Assembly: GCF_030704535.1 (NCBI RefSeq)
Contig: NC_081810.1
Coordinates: 5,985,501-6,049,500, forward strand
Direction of reading: 5' to 3'
Source of the DNA: Vitis vinifera
Lineage: Eukaryota; Streptophyta; Magnoliopsida; Vitales; Vitaceae
DNA: 64,000 nucleotides
Shown: positions 21,376 to 33,151 of the stretch, piece by piece
Layout: each line of letters begins with the position of its first letter
Position numbering within the stretch: the first letter of the stretch is position 1
The notes under the pieces: model-generated
The model's database searches: none
Told to the model about the DNA's origin: nothing
The model's input: the letters and a program-made list of their open reading frames with translations, nothing else
Translations under genes and position numbers: made by a program

Positions 21376-24300
21376 CGAGGAATATGATTCCAGGCGGAAA
21401 AGGCAGAAATTGCTGCGAGCCGCGTCGATACGCGAACGCATTAATTCCATCCGGTCGGGTCTCACTGGAGAGGGCCCTCGCCCCATAGATGGGACAATCA
21501 TTTTCCCACCAGTAGATCCCACCCGGACGCTACAGCCACATCGCGACGCCCTCATCCTCTCCCTAGAAATAGGAGATTTCGATGTAAGACGCATCTTGGT
21601 CGACCCAGGCAGTTCAGCTGATCTGGTACAAGCATCAATCGTTGGCCATATGGGACATAGTCTCGCGGGTCTCGAAAACCCCGGACGAATCTTATCCGGA
21701 TTCAACGGGTCATCAACCACATCCTTAGGAGACATTATACTGCCGGTCCAAGCTAGCCCAGTCACTCTCAACGTACAATTCTCGGTGGTACAAGAGTTAT
21801 CACCCTTCAATGTCATCTTAGGACGCACATGGCTTCACTATATGAAGGCCATCCCTTCCACATATCATCAAATGGTGAGTTTCCTCACCAACGAAGGGCA
21901 AACTGACTTGTATGGCAGCCAGTTGGCCGCTCGACAGTGCTATCAAATAGCACGAGAAGCGGGAACTAGCCAGGAGGATGCATCTCCCCCTGAGCCCAGC
22001 CATACGCATGACCAATAGCAATTATTGGGTCCGGCGGACAAGGATCCCCCGGCAGCAGATCTCTTACAAACAATTCAAATCTCAGAAGAAAATGATCACC
22101 TCACGAACATCAGTTCCCTCATGACACAAGAAGAAACTCAGAGCATACAAAATATCCTTCGAAGCAACCATGACATCTTCGCATGGACACATTCGGATAT
22201 GAAGGGAATTCATCCCTCTATTGCCTCTCACAAGCTTAACGTCTTTCCAGCAGCCAAACCCGTTCGACAGAAGATTAGACGCTTTCATCCGGACAGACAA
22301 AAAGTTATCCGAAATGAAATTGACAAATTGCTGGAAGCCAGATTCATCAGAGAAGTATCTTATCCGGATTGGTTGGCAAATGTAGTGGTGGTACCAAAGA
22401 AAGAAGGCAAATGGCGAGTCTGTGTTGATTACACCAATCTCAATAATGCATGTCCAAAAGACAGTTTTCCATTACCACGAATAGATCAGATTGTGGATTC
22501 CACTTCCGGGCAAGGGATGCTCTCTTTCTTGGATGCCTTCTCCGGATATCATCAAATCCCCATGTCCCCGGATGACGAAGAAAAAACAGCATTCATAACG
22601 CCACACGGCCTCTATTGCTATAAAGTCATGTCATTCGGACTCAAAAATGCTGGCGCCACTTATCAAAGATTGATGACTAAAATCTTCAAACCTCTGATAG
22701 GCCACTCAGTAGAGGTATATATTGACGATATCGTGGTTAAAATCAAAACTCGAGAACAGCATATCCTTCATTTGCAAGAAGTTTTTCACCTCTTACGAAG
22801 GTATGGCATGAAGCTAAATCCTTCTAAATGCGCCTTTGGCGTGAGTGCTGGCAAATTTCTAGGATTTATGGTCAGCCAAAGAGGCATAGAAGTCAGCCCG
22901 GATCAAGTCAAGGCAGTTATGGAAACACCTCCTCCCAGGAACAAGAAGGAGATACAACGTCTCACAGGCAAGCTCGTTGCGTTAGGACGTTTCATAGCAC
23001 GCTTTACCGATGAGTTGCGACCCTTCTTCTTGGCAATACGAAAAGCTGGAGCAGATGGGTGGACGGACAGTTGCCAAAGCGCTTTGGAAAGGATTAAGCA
23101 TTGTCTTATGCAACCACCCATCTTGAGCAGCCCCACCCCAAAAGAGAAACTATACATGTATCTGGCAGTGTCAGAATGGGCAATCAGTGCCGTTCTATTC
23201 CGCTGCCCATCACCCAAGGAGCAGAAGCCCATCTACTATGTCAGCAGGGCATTGGCAGACGTAGAAACCAGATATTCAAAAATGGAACTAACAACCTTAG
23301 CCCTTCGAAGCGCTGCCCAAAAGCTCCGGCCCTATTTTCAAGCTCACCCGGTGATCGTGTTGACTGATCAACCCCTTCGCAACATTCTGCACAAGCCAGA
23401 TTTAACCGGGAGAATGCTATAATGGGTCATCGAATTAAGCGAGTTTGGAATTGAATTCCAACCAAGGCTATCCATGAAAGGCCAGGTAATGGCTGACTTC
23501 GTGCTAGAATATTCCCGAAAACCCGGCCAGCATGAAGAATCAAGTAAAAAAGAATGGTGGACTCTGCGAGTTGATGGAGCCTCACGATCATCAGGCTCCG
23601 GAGTCGGGCTCTTATTGCAGTCCCCAACTGGGGAACATCTGGAGCAAGCCATCCGGCTGGGATTCTCCGCATCTAACAATGAAGCAGAATACGAGGCCAT
23701 CCTGTCCGGATTGGACCTCGCCCTTGCTCTATCCGTCTCCAAACTCCGAATATACAGCGACTCGCAACTAGTGGTAAGGCAGGTCCAGAAAGAATATGAG
23801 GCTAAGGACGCACACATGGCGCGATACTTGGCCAAAGTAAGAAGCACCTTACAGCAATTCACCGAATGGACAATCGAAAAAATTAAGTGAGCTGACAACG
23901 GACGCGCTGACGCCTTGGCCGGTATAGCTGCTTCCCTCCCCATCAGAGAAGCCATTCTATTGCCAATCCATGTACAAGCTAATCCCTCTGTCGCAAGAAA
24001 TTCCATTTGCAACACCGTTGAGGCAAACCAAGCGGATGATCAAGAATGGACGCATGATATTGCAGAATATCTCCGGACAGGCACTTTACCCAAAGATCCT
24101 AAACAAGCGCACAAAATCCGGGTGCAAGCTGCCCGTTTCACCCTGATTGGAGGGCACCTGTACAAGCGATCCTTCACAGGGCCTTATCTTTGCTGTCTTG
24201 GGCATTCAGAGGCCCAGTATGTGCTAGCTGAATTACATGAAGGAATATGCGGAAATCATACGGGAGGACGATCCCTGGCACATAGAGCTCATTCACAAGG

Positions 24301-25282
24301 ATACTATTGGCCAACAATGAAGAAAGACGCGGCAGCATACGTCCAAAGATGTGATAAATGTCAAAGATACGCTCCCATTCCACATATGCCATCGGCAGCA
24401 TTAAAATCGGTCTCAGGCCCATGGCCTTTCGCGCAGTGGGGCATGGATATAGTGGGACCCCTCCCAGCAGCACCTGCCCAGAAGAAATTCCTTCTTGTCG
24501 CCACTGATTACTTCAGTAAATGGGTAGAAGCTGAAGCATATGCAAGCATCAAAGATAAAGATGTCACCAAATTCGTATGGAAGAACATTGTTTGCCGCTT
24601 TGGAATTCCCCAAATCATCATAGCTGACAATGGTCCACAATTTGACAACATTGCATTCAGGAATTTCTGTTCGGAATTGAATATCCGGAATTCATACTCC
24701 ACGCCGCGTTATCCTCAAAGCAATGGGCAGGCGGAAGCCACAAACAAAACTCTAATCAATGCCTTAAAGAAAAGGCTTGAGCAAGCCAAAGGGAAGTGGG
24801 TGGAGGAGCTACCCGGCGTCCTGTGGGCCTATCGAACCACACCCGGGCGACTAATAGGAAACACTCCTTTCGCCCTCACATATGGAATGGATGCAGTCAT
24901 TCCCACTGAAATAGGTCTTCCTACTATCCGGACCGATGCAGCAAAACAAGAAGATGCCAACACAGAACTAAGAAGAAATTTGGACTGGACAGACGAAGTC
25001 AGAGAAAGCGCGGCCATCCGGATGGCAGATTATCAACAAAGGGCATCAGCGCATTACAATAAAAAAGTCAGGCCCAGAAACTTCAAAAATGGTACGCTAG
25101 TACTTAGAAAGGTTTTTGAAAATACTGCTGAAGTAGGCGCAGGAAAGTTCCAAGCCAATTGGGAAGGACCCTACATAGTGTCTAAAGCAAACGAAAATGG
25201 AGCCTATCATTTACAAAAGTTAGATGGCACTCCGTTACTCAGACCGTGGAATGTGTCCAATTTAAAGCAGTACTATCAATAA
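21367..25282 (+). pseudogene. pol: pol (protease, RT, dual RNase H, integrase) with stop codons
   Basis: One reading frame carries all pol domains but is cut by stops at 22016-22018 (TAG), 23420-23422 (TAA) and 23888-23890 (TGA). The protease is near 21592 (VDPGSSAD). Reverse transcriptase runs from about 22320 and has the catalytic YIDD at 22718-22729. A Ty3-type RNase H follows (YMYLAVSEWAISAVLF onward). A second, archaeal-type RNase H starts near 23565 (LRVDGASRSSGSG, then NEAEYEAI and IYSDSQLV). Integrase has its HHCC zinc finger near 24235-24370 and a core with MDIVGP, ADNGPQFD and QSNGQAEA. There is no chromodomain; the frame ends LKQYYQ at 25282. The element cannot make an intact polyprotein from this copy. 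Confidence 0.9.
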
Positions 25283-25419
25283 AAAGTAGACACAAGTGCA
25301 AATGAGAAAGAAGTATGTTTTTATTGATATGAATAAATGTAATTACAAAAAGATCTCCGGACCACAAAAATACAGAAGGAAAAATTGCAGCAGAAAAATT
25401 GCAAAAAAGAGATAAACTA

Positions 25420-27849
25420 TCAGGGAGCGGGCTTCTCATGGAGCTTCTTTTCTTCACCCGGAGGAATTGAAGGAGTATCTCGCTTGATGCCATTCTTCTT
25501 CATGCAGCAGCGATACCCAAAGATAAACGTATCATCCACTTGTTGCTGGTAATCCGCTGCAAGTTCCTCTCTTTCCACAGCAAACTCCCGTTCAAGTTCT
25601 TCTTTTTGCACATCCAGGCGCAGCTGCAAGTCTTCCTTCTGTTTCTTTTCTTTTGAAACTTCTGTCCAGAGTTGACTAACTTCATCCCTCAGCCGGGCTG
25701 CCTCACCTTCCGCCTCAAGTAGGCGGCCCGCAGTTGATTCTTCTCGACTCTTCGCCTCAGCCAACTCCACTCGGAGGGTTTCATTTTCCTCTCGCATGGT
25801 GGATAGATTGGCCTCAGCCTCCTCCATTCTCAGACGCAGCTGATTTTCAATCTCTTGGTGCCGAGAGGAGAAGGTCCTCATATAGTCTGCAGTCTGCAGC
25901 AGCTGAGTAAAAAGATCGTGTTGTTGAGCCATGCCGCGGAGGCCCCTCACCAGCTGACACGCAAACAAGAAAAGCAAAGACATAAATCGTACTACAACAA
26001 ACACATCAGTGCAACAAAGAGTCAAAAAGCAAAAGCACAAGACAACGGTATACCGTTTCTATCATATCAAACATCTTAGCAGAGGGCTTGATGGCTTTCC
26101 AGTCGGGTGTAATCTGTTTTAGCTTAGCCTCTAACTCCGCGTAGCTGAAAGGGCTAGCAGGAGCTGCGTCGTCAACAGGTTCCTCCTCAGATGAGGAAAC
26201 AGAAGGTGATTCTTGTCCCGGATTCGGGACCTCCACATCTTCGTCCGGACGCATCTGTCCGGATACATCTTCAGCCGGAATTATTACCGGGGCGGCTGAG
26301 GTCTCAGTTGCCGTCTCCATCTCGCCTCCATCCGGATGAGCGTCATGGGCAAAAGCGCAGCTAATTTCAATCTCTTGCTGCCGCTCCTGAAGCCCCCCAA
26401 GGAGTCCGGACCGTAGATCGCGTGTCGAACGCGGCTTCTTTGGAGGAGGCCCTTTCACCAGGACTATGGCCAAGCGATCCGGGTCGTCGGAAGGCTGACT
26501 TTGGCTTTCTGCCCCCGCTTCCTCCAACGGGGCCGTTTCAGCTGCATCAGCATCCGGATTAAGGTTGCCCGGACGGTTGATAGATGCAGCTTCCTCAGCC
26601 ACGTTAGCCAGACGCACAACCGCGGCTAAGGAAGGGCCCGAATGATTCAACCCCGACATGCGTCCGGGGCCGCTTGAGATAGAGTGCGGAGCAGCGTTTA
26701 CTGGCTCCTCTATCATTACTTCCCCCTCATAGGTAGTTTGTGGAGGAGGAAACTCCTTGGGAGGAGTGGGTTCCTTCACATCCTTCCCATGCTTCTTCAC
26801 CAGCTTCCTCCTTTTTCCTGAAGTTTTCTTTGGAGGAGAGTCCGGACCCCGCTTCTGTCCGGGAGCCTTCCGGATAGTGCCTTCAATTTTTTTCTGATCT
26901 CGATCCTCCAGGAGCTTTCGCTGTCTTTCAGTATCAGCCTCTTTAACTTCCTGATAGAGGGGCAGCTCCTTCACAGTATAATGCTCCCCAGGCACTATCT
27001 CATCATTTGACAGTTTCCTGGGGAGAATATTGATAACATATTCCTGGGACTCCCGGACGACCGCTATCAAATTCCTCGCGGAAAGCAATGTCTTGTAGGC
27101 CCTCTCCTTGGGATTTATCTCGAATAATTTGCAAACACAGGCGAAGGACGCCTTTCCCACCCAATCCACAAGGTGGCCCCTCAGTTCCAGACCTGCATTA
27201 ACAGCAACAAAATGTGAGAATTCCGTCCGGAAAAATCAGAAAAAAATCAGCAAAGTAAAAACCGGACAAAGAATCGCAAAACAAGATTACCCGGAATTTT
27301 TAAGGTATAATTTGGAGAAAAAGGCCTCGACGCACGCTGCGATAGCCCCGCCCATACACCCCGGACCGCCACCAGCCCCTTCGTCCCTCCCTTTGTCGAA
27401 TCTGGCAGCTCTATCACCATTTGAAGGGAGGGCAGGTGCGCGGATAAACTGAAGATATCATTCTTTGCTTTCTTCAGGGAATAGACAAAGAACACTTCCA
27501 GTAGCGTAAGGTCGAGGCTATACAGCATGTTGATGATGCTGCATCCCATCAGCACCCGGACAAGGTTGGGATGAATAAAGATGGGTGGAATCTGGGAGAA
27601 GTGGAGGAATTCCTTGAACAACGCCGGCAGAGGGAACCGGAGCCCTGCGTTGAATTGTTCCTTTGTGAAGAGGATAACGTTTTCTTCACCTTTCTCAGTA
27701 GGCATAGCCGCCTCCTCGTTCACCAAGTCTATATATACGCCATTTGGGATGAAGAACCGCTCCCGGAATTCATTCGCATCTAATTTGTCTATCGCCTTTT
27801 CACCAGTCTCGCTAACCCGGGCAGATGAAACAGTCTTTTTTGGAGCCAT
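25420..27849 (-). CDS. Intact three-exon antisense gene inside the retrotransposon (gypsy-type 'transposon protein')
   Basis: Exons on the minus strand are 27291-27849, 26054-27192 and 25420-25953, with GT-AG introns of 98 and 100 bp and matching phases, giving 743 residues without an internal stop. The N-terminal third (starting MAPKKTVSSAR) has FRERFFIPNGVYIDLVNEE and LPLPALFKEFLHFSQIPP, which resembles the plant 'putative gypsy type transposon' domain (as I recall, Pfam Transposase_28). The middle is acidic, Pro/Ser-rich and probably disordered. The last exon is a long coiled coil with heptads from about ENQLRLRMEEAE to AVEREELAADY, followed by DTFIFGYRCCMKKNG. Function is unknown; despite the family name I see no catalytic motif. 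Being intact while gag-pol is broken is notable. An alternative is a captured host gene. Confidence 0.75.
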
Positions 27850-28312
27850 TTCGTACCACAAAGCCAAACCACAACCTACATACAAAAGCAATGCAACGGT
27901 TCAAACCAAGCAGTCAGAAAATACACAAACCCTAACCCAAAGCAGTCAGAAAAACCCCTCAAAAACCCCCCCGAACACCAACAAAATACCAACATTCAAC
28001 AACAATTGCAAGCGACCTGTCCAAAACAATGCCCAAGCAAGCCAAAAACTAAGATTAAAGAACCAGCAAACGCAACCAAAGGAATGACAGTAGCAAAGAG
28101 GTACGTACCAAATAAAGCTCTGAAGAAGAAGAGCGGTTACTGTCTCGGTACAAAATCACCAGCAGCAAACAAACGAAGTCGCGATACAAAAACACCGGTA
28201 CAAAAGAGCTTTCGAAGTTTTTCTCAGAGAAGCAAAAGGCGCAGAAAGAAGCAAGAAGAAGAAAGGCTCTCAAGAGAATGCAGTAGGAAAAAATACAAAA
28301 AGAGGTACAGTG

Positions 28313-28324
28313 CCCTATTTATAG
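28313..28324 (-). promoter_or_regulatory. TATA box for the antisense gene
   Basis: Minus-strand CTATAAATAGGG, a near-ideal plant TATA box, lies about 465 bp upstream of the antisense ATG at 27849. The interval would be a long leader and may contain an intron: a GTACGT donor is present near 28107 and a TAG acceptor near 27877. Start site and leader intron are inferred. Confidence 0.6.
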
Positions 28325-28537
28325 CAGGACAGCCCCTCTGAAAACCAAACCAACAGCCATGTTATCATTGAAACGACATATTGCCTGGGGATACACAGGG
28401 TCGGCGGCTCGTCATAAATGCCTTTTTGGCTTCCGCACCCCCACTCGCCACGTGGCCCAGTCAGACGCAGGGACCTCTTCAATTTTCAAAAGCCAGTTAT
28501 TTTTAACCCGCCCATTTTTTGGCAAAATAGGCAAGTT

Positions 28538-28551
28538 AAAAAGGGGGGCAA
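28538..28551 (+). promoter_or_regulatory. Polypurine tract
   Basis: AAAAAGGGGGGCAA directly abuts the TG of the right LTR, the expected place and composition for the plus-strand priming site of an LTR element. Confidence 0.85.
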
Positions 28552-29357
28552 TGTAGGGACCTCTCCCCCTGGGAAACACGTGGCACGCAGCTCATGGTGA
28601 CGCGTGGCACGTGTTATCAGCCGAATCATCATCATCCGGATTCCCCTAAGGATATGCATGGTGCAGTTATCCTATCCGGACCGCCTCAAGGAAAGGCAAA
28701 CGACGTTTCAGCTTCTCCTATCCAAGGAAGAGCAAACGACGCTGGCAGAGCGTAGACATCCGGATAGTCCCCACAACACATCCGGATAATCAGCATGAGC
28801 CATCCGGATATAAATTGTCTGGGTGGTCAATTAAAGTAAAGTGAGTCTTACACGCAATCACAACAAGCAGCCATGGCCCACATCTTGTCACCTGCAGAGT
28901 GAAAAGACAAGATGAAGTGATAGCAAGTCACTTCCCACGATCATTCTACATGATCACCTTCCCACAATCTCTGACAGCCGCATCACCTACCATGGTTTCT
29001 GACAGTCGTTCGTAGGGTGATAATGCTCCTACTAACACCTATTGTCATCATCACAACATAAAATATCTCCTCACCATTAATGAGAGGAACAGTACCCCTG
29101 AAGTTGTATATATATGCCTTCGCACGAAGAAGAAAGGGATCCCCCTGGTAACCTCTTGATACCTAGTAAAAGGTCAACTAATTTATACATCTCTCTCTCA
29201 CCATGGCTAACAAAACCATCGGAGGGTGCGTCCGGACACCCTGTCCGGATGCCTTTTGCAGGTGCAACCGCTGAATCAAGAACCCCTTGTGTGTTGAGAA
29301 TCACGTGTCCATCCATATAGTAGCAACGTGGACCACCGGATACGCGAGACGACAACA
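28552..29357 (+). repeat. Right (3') LTR, 806 bp
   Basis: Same ends as the left LTR. By eye it differs from the left LTR by eight single-base changes, all transitions, plus absence of one 89-bp unit. A TATATATAT block at 29107-29115 corresponds to the left one. Confidence 0.95.
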
Positions 29358-29362
29358 AACCC
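29358..29362. repeat. Right target-site duplication AACCC
   Basis: Matches the five bases before the left LTR. Confidence 0.93.
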
Positions 29363-31271
29363 GTCTCTGTAGAGGTGGCGCCACCTCTTTTCACACCATT
29401 CGCACTTGTCATCCCCCTGACACCTGTCTAAACCCCAGCGTCCATCCCAAACACTTGTTCTCCGCACGTGCTCGCGCATGCCACCCGACGGCAGTTCAAC
29501 GCAGCTGCTGCAAGAAAATCCCAACACGTCATTCCTCCAAGGTGGACTTTCCAAGGGTCTCCGCGACACGATGGCTCCCCTGATTGGCCCACGTAGCAGC
29601 TGACCTCTAGATGGCCGCCTATTTTGTAATCGGTGGGTGGGGGCGGGGGAGTACGTGGAGGGATCCAGTCGGGCAGCTTTGTGGAAACGATTTTTTTGTT
29701 TGAAAGGTCAAAGCACACGTGGCTTCAATCTGACGGTGACAGATTGGATGGGGCCCACCATTATTTCCAGGACAACAGAAAATGATTTGAGGATCATCTT
29801 TGGGATGCCAAAGTAGACGGAGGACTTCACGCCTAGCCCCCAATTTATAGTATTAAATTGTGACGTGCGGCACCGGATAGGGGTACTTATTGATACATAA
29901 ATGGTGAGACATTATTATACTTGATGAATTGAAAGAAAGAAAGAAAGTATGGGGATTGCTTTGAATGGGAGCGATGGAGGATCAGATGTAGAACGCTGGT
30001 CAAAAGTCAAAATATAGGTAAAGAAATATGAAGATGGCCAGCTGTGGGTTATCCAGTAAGTCCTCGACCCCCAATAGCCATTAGCTTCACTGACTTGGTC
30101 ACTCTGGAATCCGTGGCACGTTTCTCAATCCACATGTCATATCTAACTGGAATTGAATTGGGGTAGATGAACAGCACGATGATAAAACTTCTTATCCAGA
30201 GAGAAAATGTTTCCATGCATGCCATACTTTCTAAAAAGTTCAATAATCAAAAAACTATTCTCATTATTGTTGGCAATTTTCTTTTATTTCTTATGGATGA
30301 AGATGCATGCAATGTACTTTGTTGAATTTTATTGCTGTCAATTCGACTTTGGACTATGTATATGTCTCAAGTCATAAAGAGTTTTAAGGAATGGTTTTGA
30401 TATAGATGTATACTGACCAGCCACGTATGTCTTGTGGAGAAAACATTTGAATGTTCTGTAGGAAGCATGCAAACGTTTAGCATTTGAATGCCCTATAGGA
30501 AGCATTTTTCAAACATTGACTGATTTTTCTTTATATTAGTCTTGCCTCTTCATATTTTCTAAGATGCTTCCATAAGATTAGAGACATTTGTTTTCCAAAC
30601 CTAACCTTGGGTTTTTCAAATATAAAAATGAGTATTTTAATGAAATTTTGAAAACCTTAGAGAATATAGTTATGAATTAAGGTTGTGTTCCTGTGTCACA
30701 AAGCTTTTAACATTAATCCATTCCTTTCTCAAAGTAATTGTTGTTTGTTACAAAGGTGTGAAAGTCGGACCTCATCAAATTTTGACAAAGTCTCTAAGGG
30801 ATTTAATATCAAGGGAATGTTATGTCGAGAACATAAAAGACGTGTAAATTTTAACTATATAAGATTTAAGAGAGTAAAAGTCATTCTATATACATTCTTT
30901 TCAAAATTAGTGGATCACTTTATGATTAAAGGATAACCTTAATTTTTTGAGGTTTACATGGTGGTTTTTTCACATTGTGTCTAATTATGTGATTAGAAAT
31001 CCAGTATATAAGTTTGATAATATAATTATCATAATTAAATAATTGCAATAAAAAAACTTAATATCGGGGATTATCATTTGAATATCTATTCACCACCCTT
31101 CAAAGTGGTTTTATATATCAAGACAAAAATCCTTCAATTATTTCCATTATTATTTTTATTAATTTTGTTGTTAAAAAATGGTTCCTCTTCTTAATTCAAT
31201 TTAACCTTGGAATTGAAATTGATTAAAGAAATTCAATAACACTAAAAGTTTAGTATTGGGTAGGAGCCTTA
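29363..31271. other. Displaced upstream flank of CYP707A, then AT-rich DNA
   Basis: Before the insertion this sequence was continuous with 18776. Bases 29363-29870 are GC-balanced and contain further CACGTG cores (GCACGTGC near 29465, ACACGTGGC near 29715), consistent with distal promoter of CYP707A. From about 29870 on the DNA is AT-rich with no coding signal. Confidence 0.5.
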
Positions 31272-31597
31272 GGCTATGTTTGGTTCCCGGAAAATTTGAG
31301 GGAAAATGCGAGGGAAAGAAAATACAAAGGAAAAGTAGAAGGAAAGAAAAAGTGAAGGAAAATAAAAAAATAGATTAAAAGTTGATAAATTATTTTTTTT
31401 ATTACTTCAAACTCATTTTACTTATTTTAACTCATCAATATAAAAATTAAATAATTTAAAAATATATAAGTTTTTAATTAGTTTTAATTATATTTGATTT
31501 TCTTTGATATTTTTCATAGGACAACCAAACATGAGAAAATCATTTTCCTTAGCATTTTTTTTCTTTCCTTTGTACTTTCCGGGAACCAAACATAGGG
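31272..31597. mobile_element. Tourist-like MITE, 326 bp
   Basis: Terminal inverted repeats read CTATGTTTGGTTCCCGGAAA at both ends (the last few outer bases differ). The element is flanked by TTA on each side (31269-31271 and 31598-31600), the target duplication of PIF/Harbinger elements. The interior is AT-rich and non-coding. Confidence 0.85.
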
Positions 31598-31914
31598 TTA
31601 ATGTTATAATATGTATTTGTTGTTATGTGCTTAACATGCACAATGTAGATTGGATGACTAGGTGATTTTAGGCCTTCACGGGGATTATCATCATTGTCTT
31701 ATCACTTTTCTTTCTAATCCCATTTTAACCTTGGAATTCAAATTGATTAATGAGAGTCAACCATTTAAAATATAAATAAATTTTTAATTTTTTTTAAGCA
31801 ACACAAAAAAATATTTTCAAACTATTGTTAGGTATTATTCTACAATATTGATGATATTAAATAATGGCAAATGCTAATTGTATGAATGTATATTAATTAT
31901 GTTATATCAATGGA

Positions 31915-32110
31915 AGTTTAATTTTAATGCAAACATATTAGTTTAATGATATAAAAATAAACTAATCACCTCTATGAGGTTTTAACGTAGTTCGGTCAAT
32001 CATATATATATAGATGAAAGAGAATCATTTTACTATATATACCATATAGAATATTATAAAGAATAAAACCAAATAAACTATTGGATCTAAAACTTCTTAT
32101 GTTTCCCAAT
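31915..32110. repeat. Dispersed repeat, also found at 63008-63190
   Basis: Shares an ordered series of blocks with the right end of the window, including TTTTAATGCAAA, TTAGTTTA, a GAGATTTTAA/GAGGTTTTAA block and AGAATATTATAAAGA/AAAGAATATTATAAA. It also contains AACGTAGTTCGGTCAA, a phrase typical of old plant transposon debris. No coding potential; class unknown. Confidence 0.5.
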
Positions 32111-32780
32111 TTCTTATATCCATACCCTAAATTATAAGTCTCATTGCTCCACCAGGTGTCTTTCATTCTTTTTCACATCTTTGTTCATATGGTATAATAT
32201 TTATATTATAACTTTTCGTATTCTATAAAAAGATATAATATTACAATAATATATCAACTTATGAAATGTTTTATATAATATTATTTACAAAAATAAATTT
32301 ATACTAATTAGAAATTTGAGATACTTTCCAATAATATCCATCTTGGAACAAATTTCATTAAGTTAACAAATGTTATTAGTCAATGATATATTTTTTTTAT
32401 TGAGTTTGTTTTAATATGATCTATAAATTGTTTTAATTTTTAAAATAAAAAGATCCTAATCATAGAGAATGATTGCAGAAACAAGGTTATAAATTTGCTT
32501 GAAGTAAAGTTTGAATGCTAAGCGTTGACATAAGTTTTGAAGTTTTGGGTTGGGCCATGTGATGGACCCAAAATCCAATCCCCAAACTTTTTTTTATATG
32601 TTTTGAAAGCTTGGGTTGGGTCATGTCCTTGGCCCAATATTCATGTCTATGCATGTATTAACTATTAAGTAGTGTTTCTATGTGTATCTTAATCCGAGTA
32701 TTAGTACAATTCATTGATTATCCCATCACAAATACAAATGTTGTTTCATGTACCTCCTTTGAACAAATACCAATCATTAA

Positions 32781-33017
32781 GACTATGTTTAATTCCTAGA
32801 AAATATTAAAGTTTTTTATAAAAGAAAATGAAATATAATTATATTTAAACAAAAAGTTAAATATTTTAAAATTATTTTATAAAAGGAAAATAAATTAAAT
32901 GAATTTAAATTAACATAAAAAAAATAAATTATCGTGTTTAAATCTAATTTTTCTTTTCTTTCATTTTTCCTTTATAGTTTTTTTTCCCATCAAAATTTTC
33001 AGGAATCAACCATAGCC
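32781..33017. mobile_element. Decayed Tourist-like MITE, 237 bp
   Basis: Ends CTATGTTTAATTCCTAGAAAAT and the complement of ATTTTCAGGAATCAACCATAG are imperfect inverted repeats of the same family as the element at 31272. It is flanked by TAA on both sides (32778-32780 and 33018-33020). More diverged, hence older. Confidence 0.7.
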
Positions 33018-33113
33018 TAAGAAACCTGCACAAAGTGTATAAAAACCATAAGAATAAGCAAGAAAAATCCATGACTGACAAGCAAATTTTGTTTTTTATA
33101 ATTTAATTCTAAG

Positions 33114-33114
<1 letters not shown>

Positions 33115-33148
<34 letters not shown>
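33115..33148. repeat. (TA)n microsatellite
   Basis: Uninterrupted TA dinucleotides, about 16-17 units. Confidence 0.9.

Positions 33149-33151
<3 letters not shown>

Larger units (their letters stand above)
18782..29357 (+). mobile_element. Ty3/gypsy LTR retrotransposon, Tat-type, with antisense gene
   Basis: Complete 10,576-bp element: TG...CA LTRs, primer-binding site, gag, protease, reverse transcriptase, RNase H and integrase in sense, an antisense three-exon gene, polypurine tract and right LTR, inside a 5-bp target duplication. The order RT, Ty3-type RNase H, second archaeal-type RNase H, integrase, with no chromodomain, plus a long region after pol holding an antisense gene, points to the Tat lineage. 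It is no longer autonomous: gag-pol has four in-frame stops and a frameshift. By eye the LTRs differ at about 8 positions in 806 aligned, excluding one 89-bp expansion, so insertion is recent. I could not assign a named family. Confidence 0.95.
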
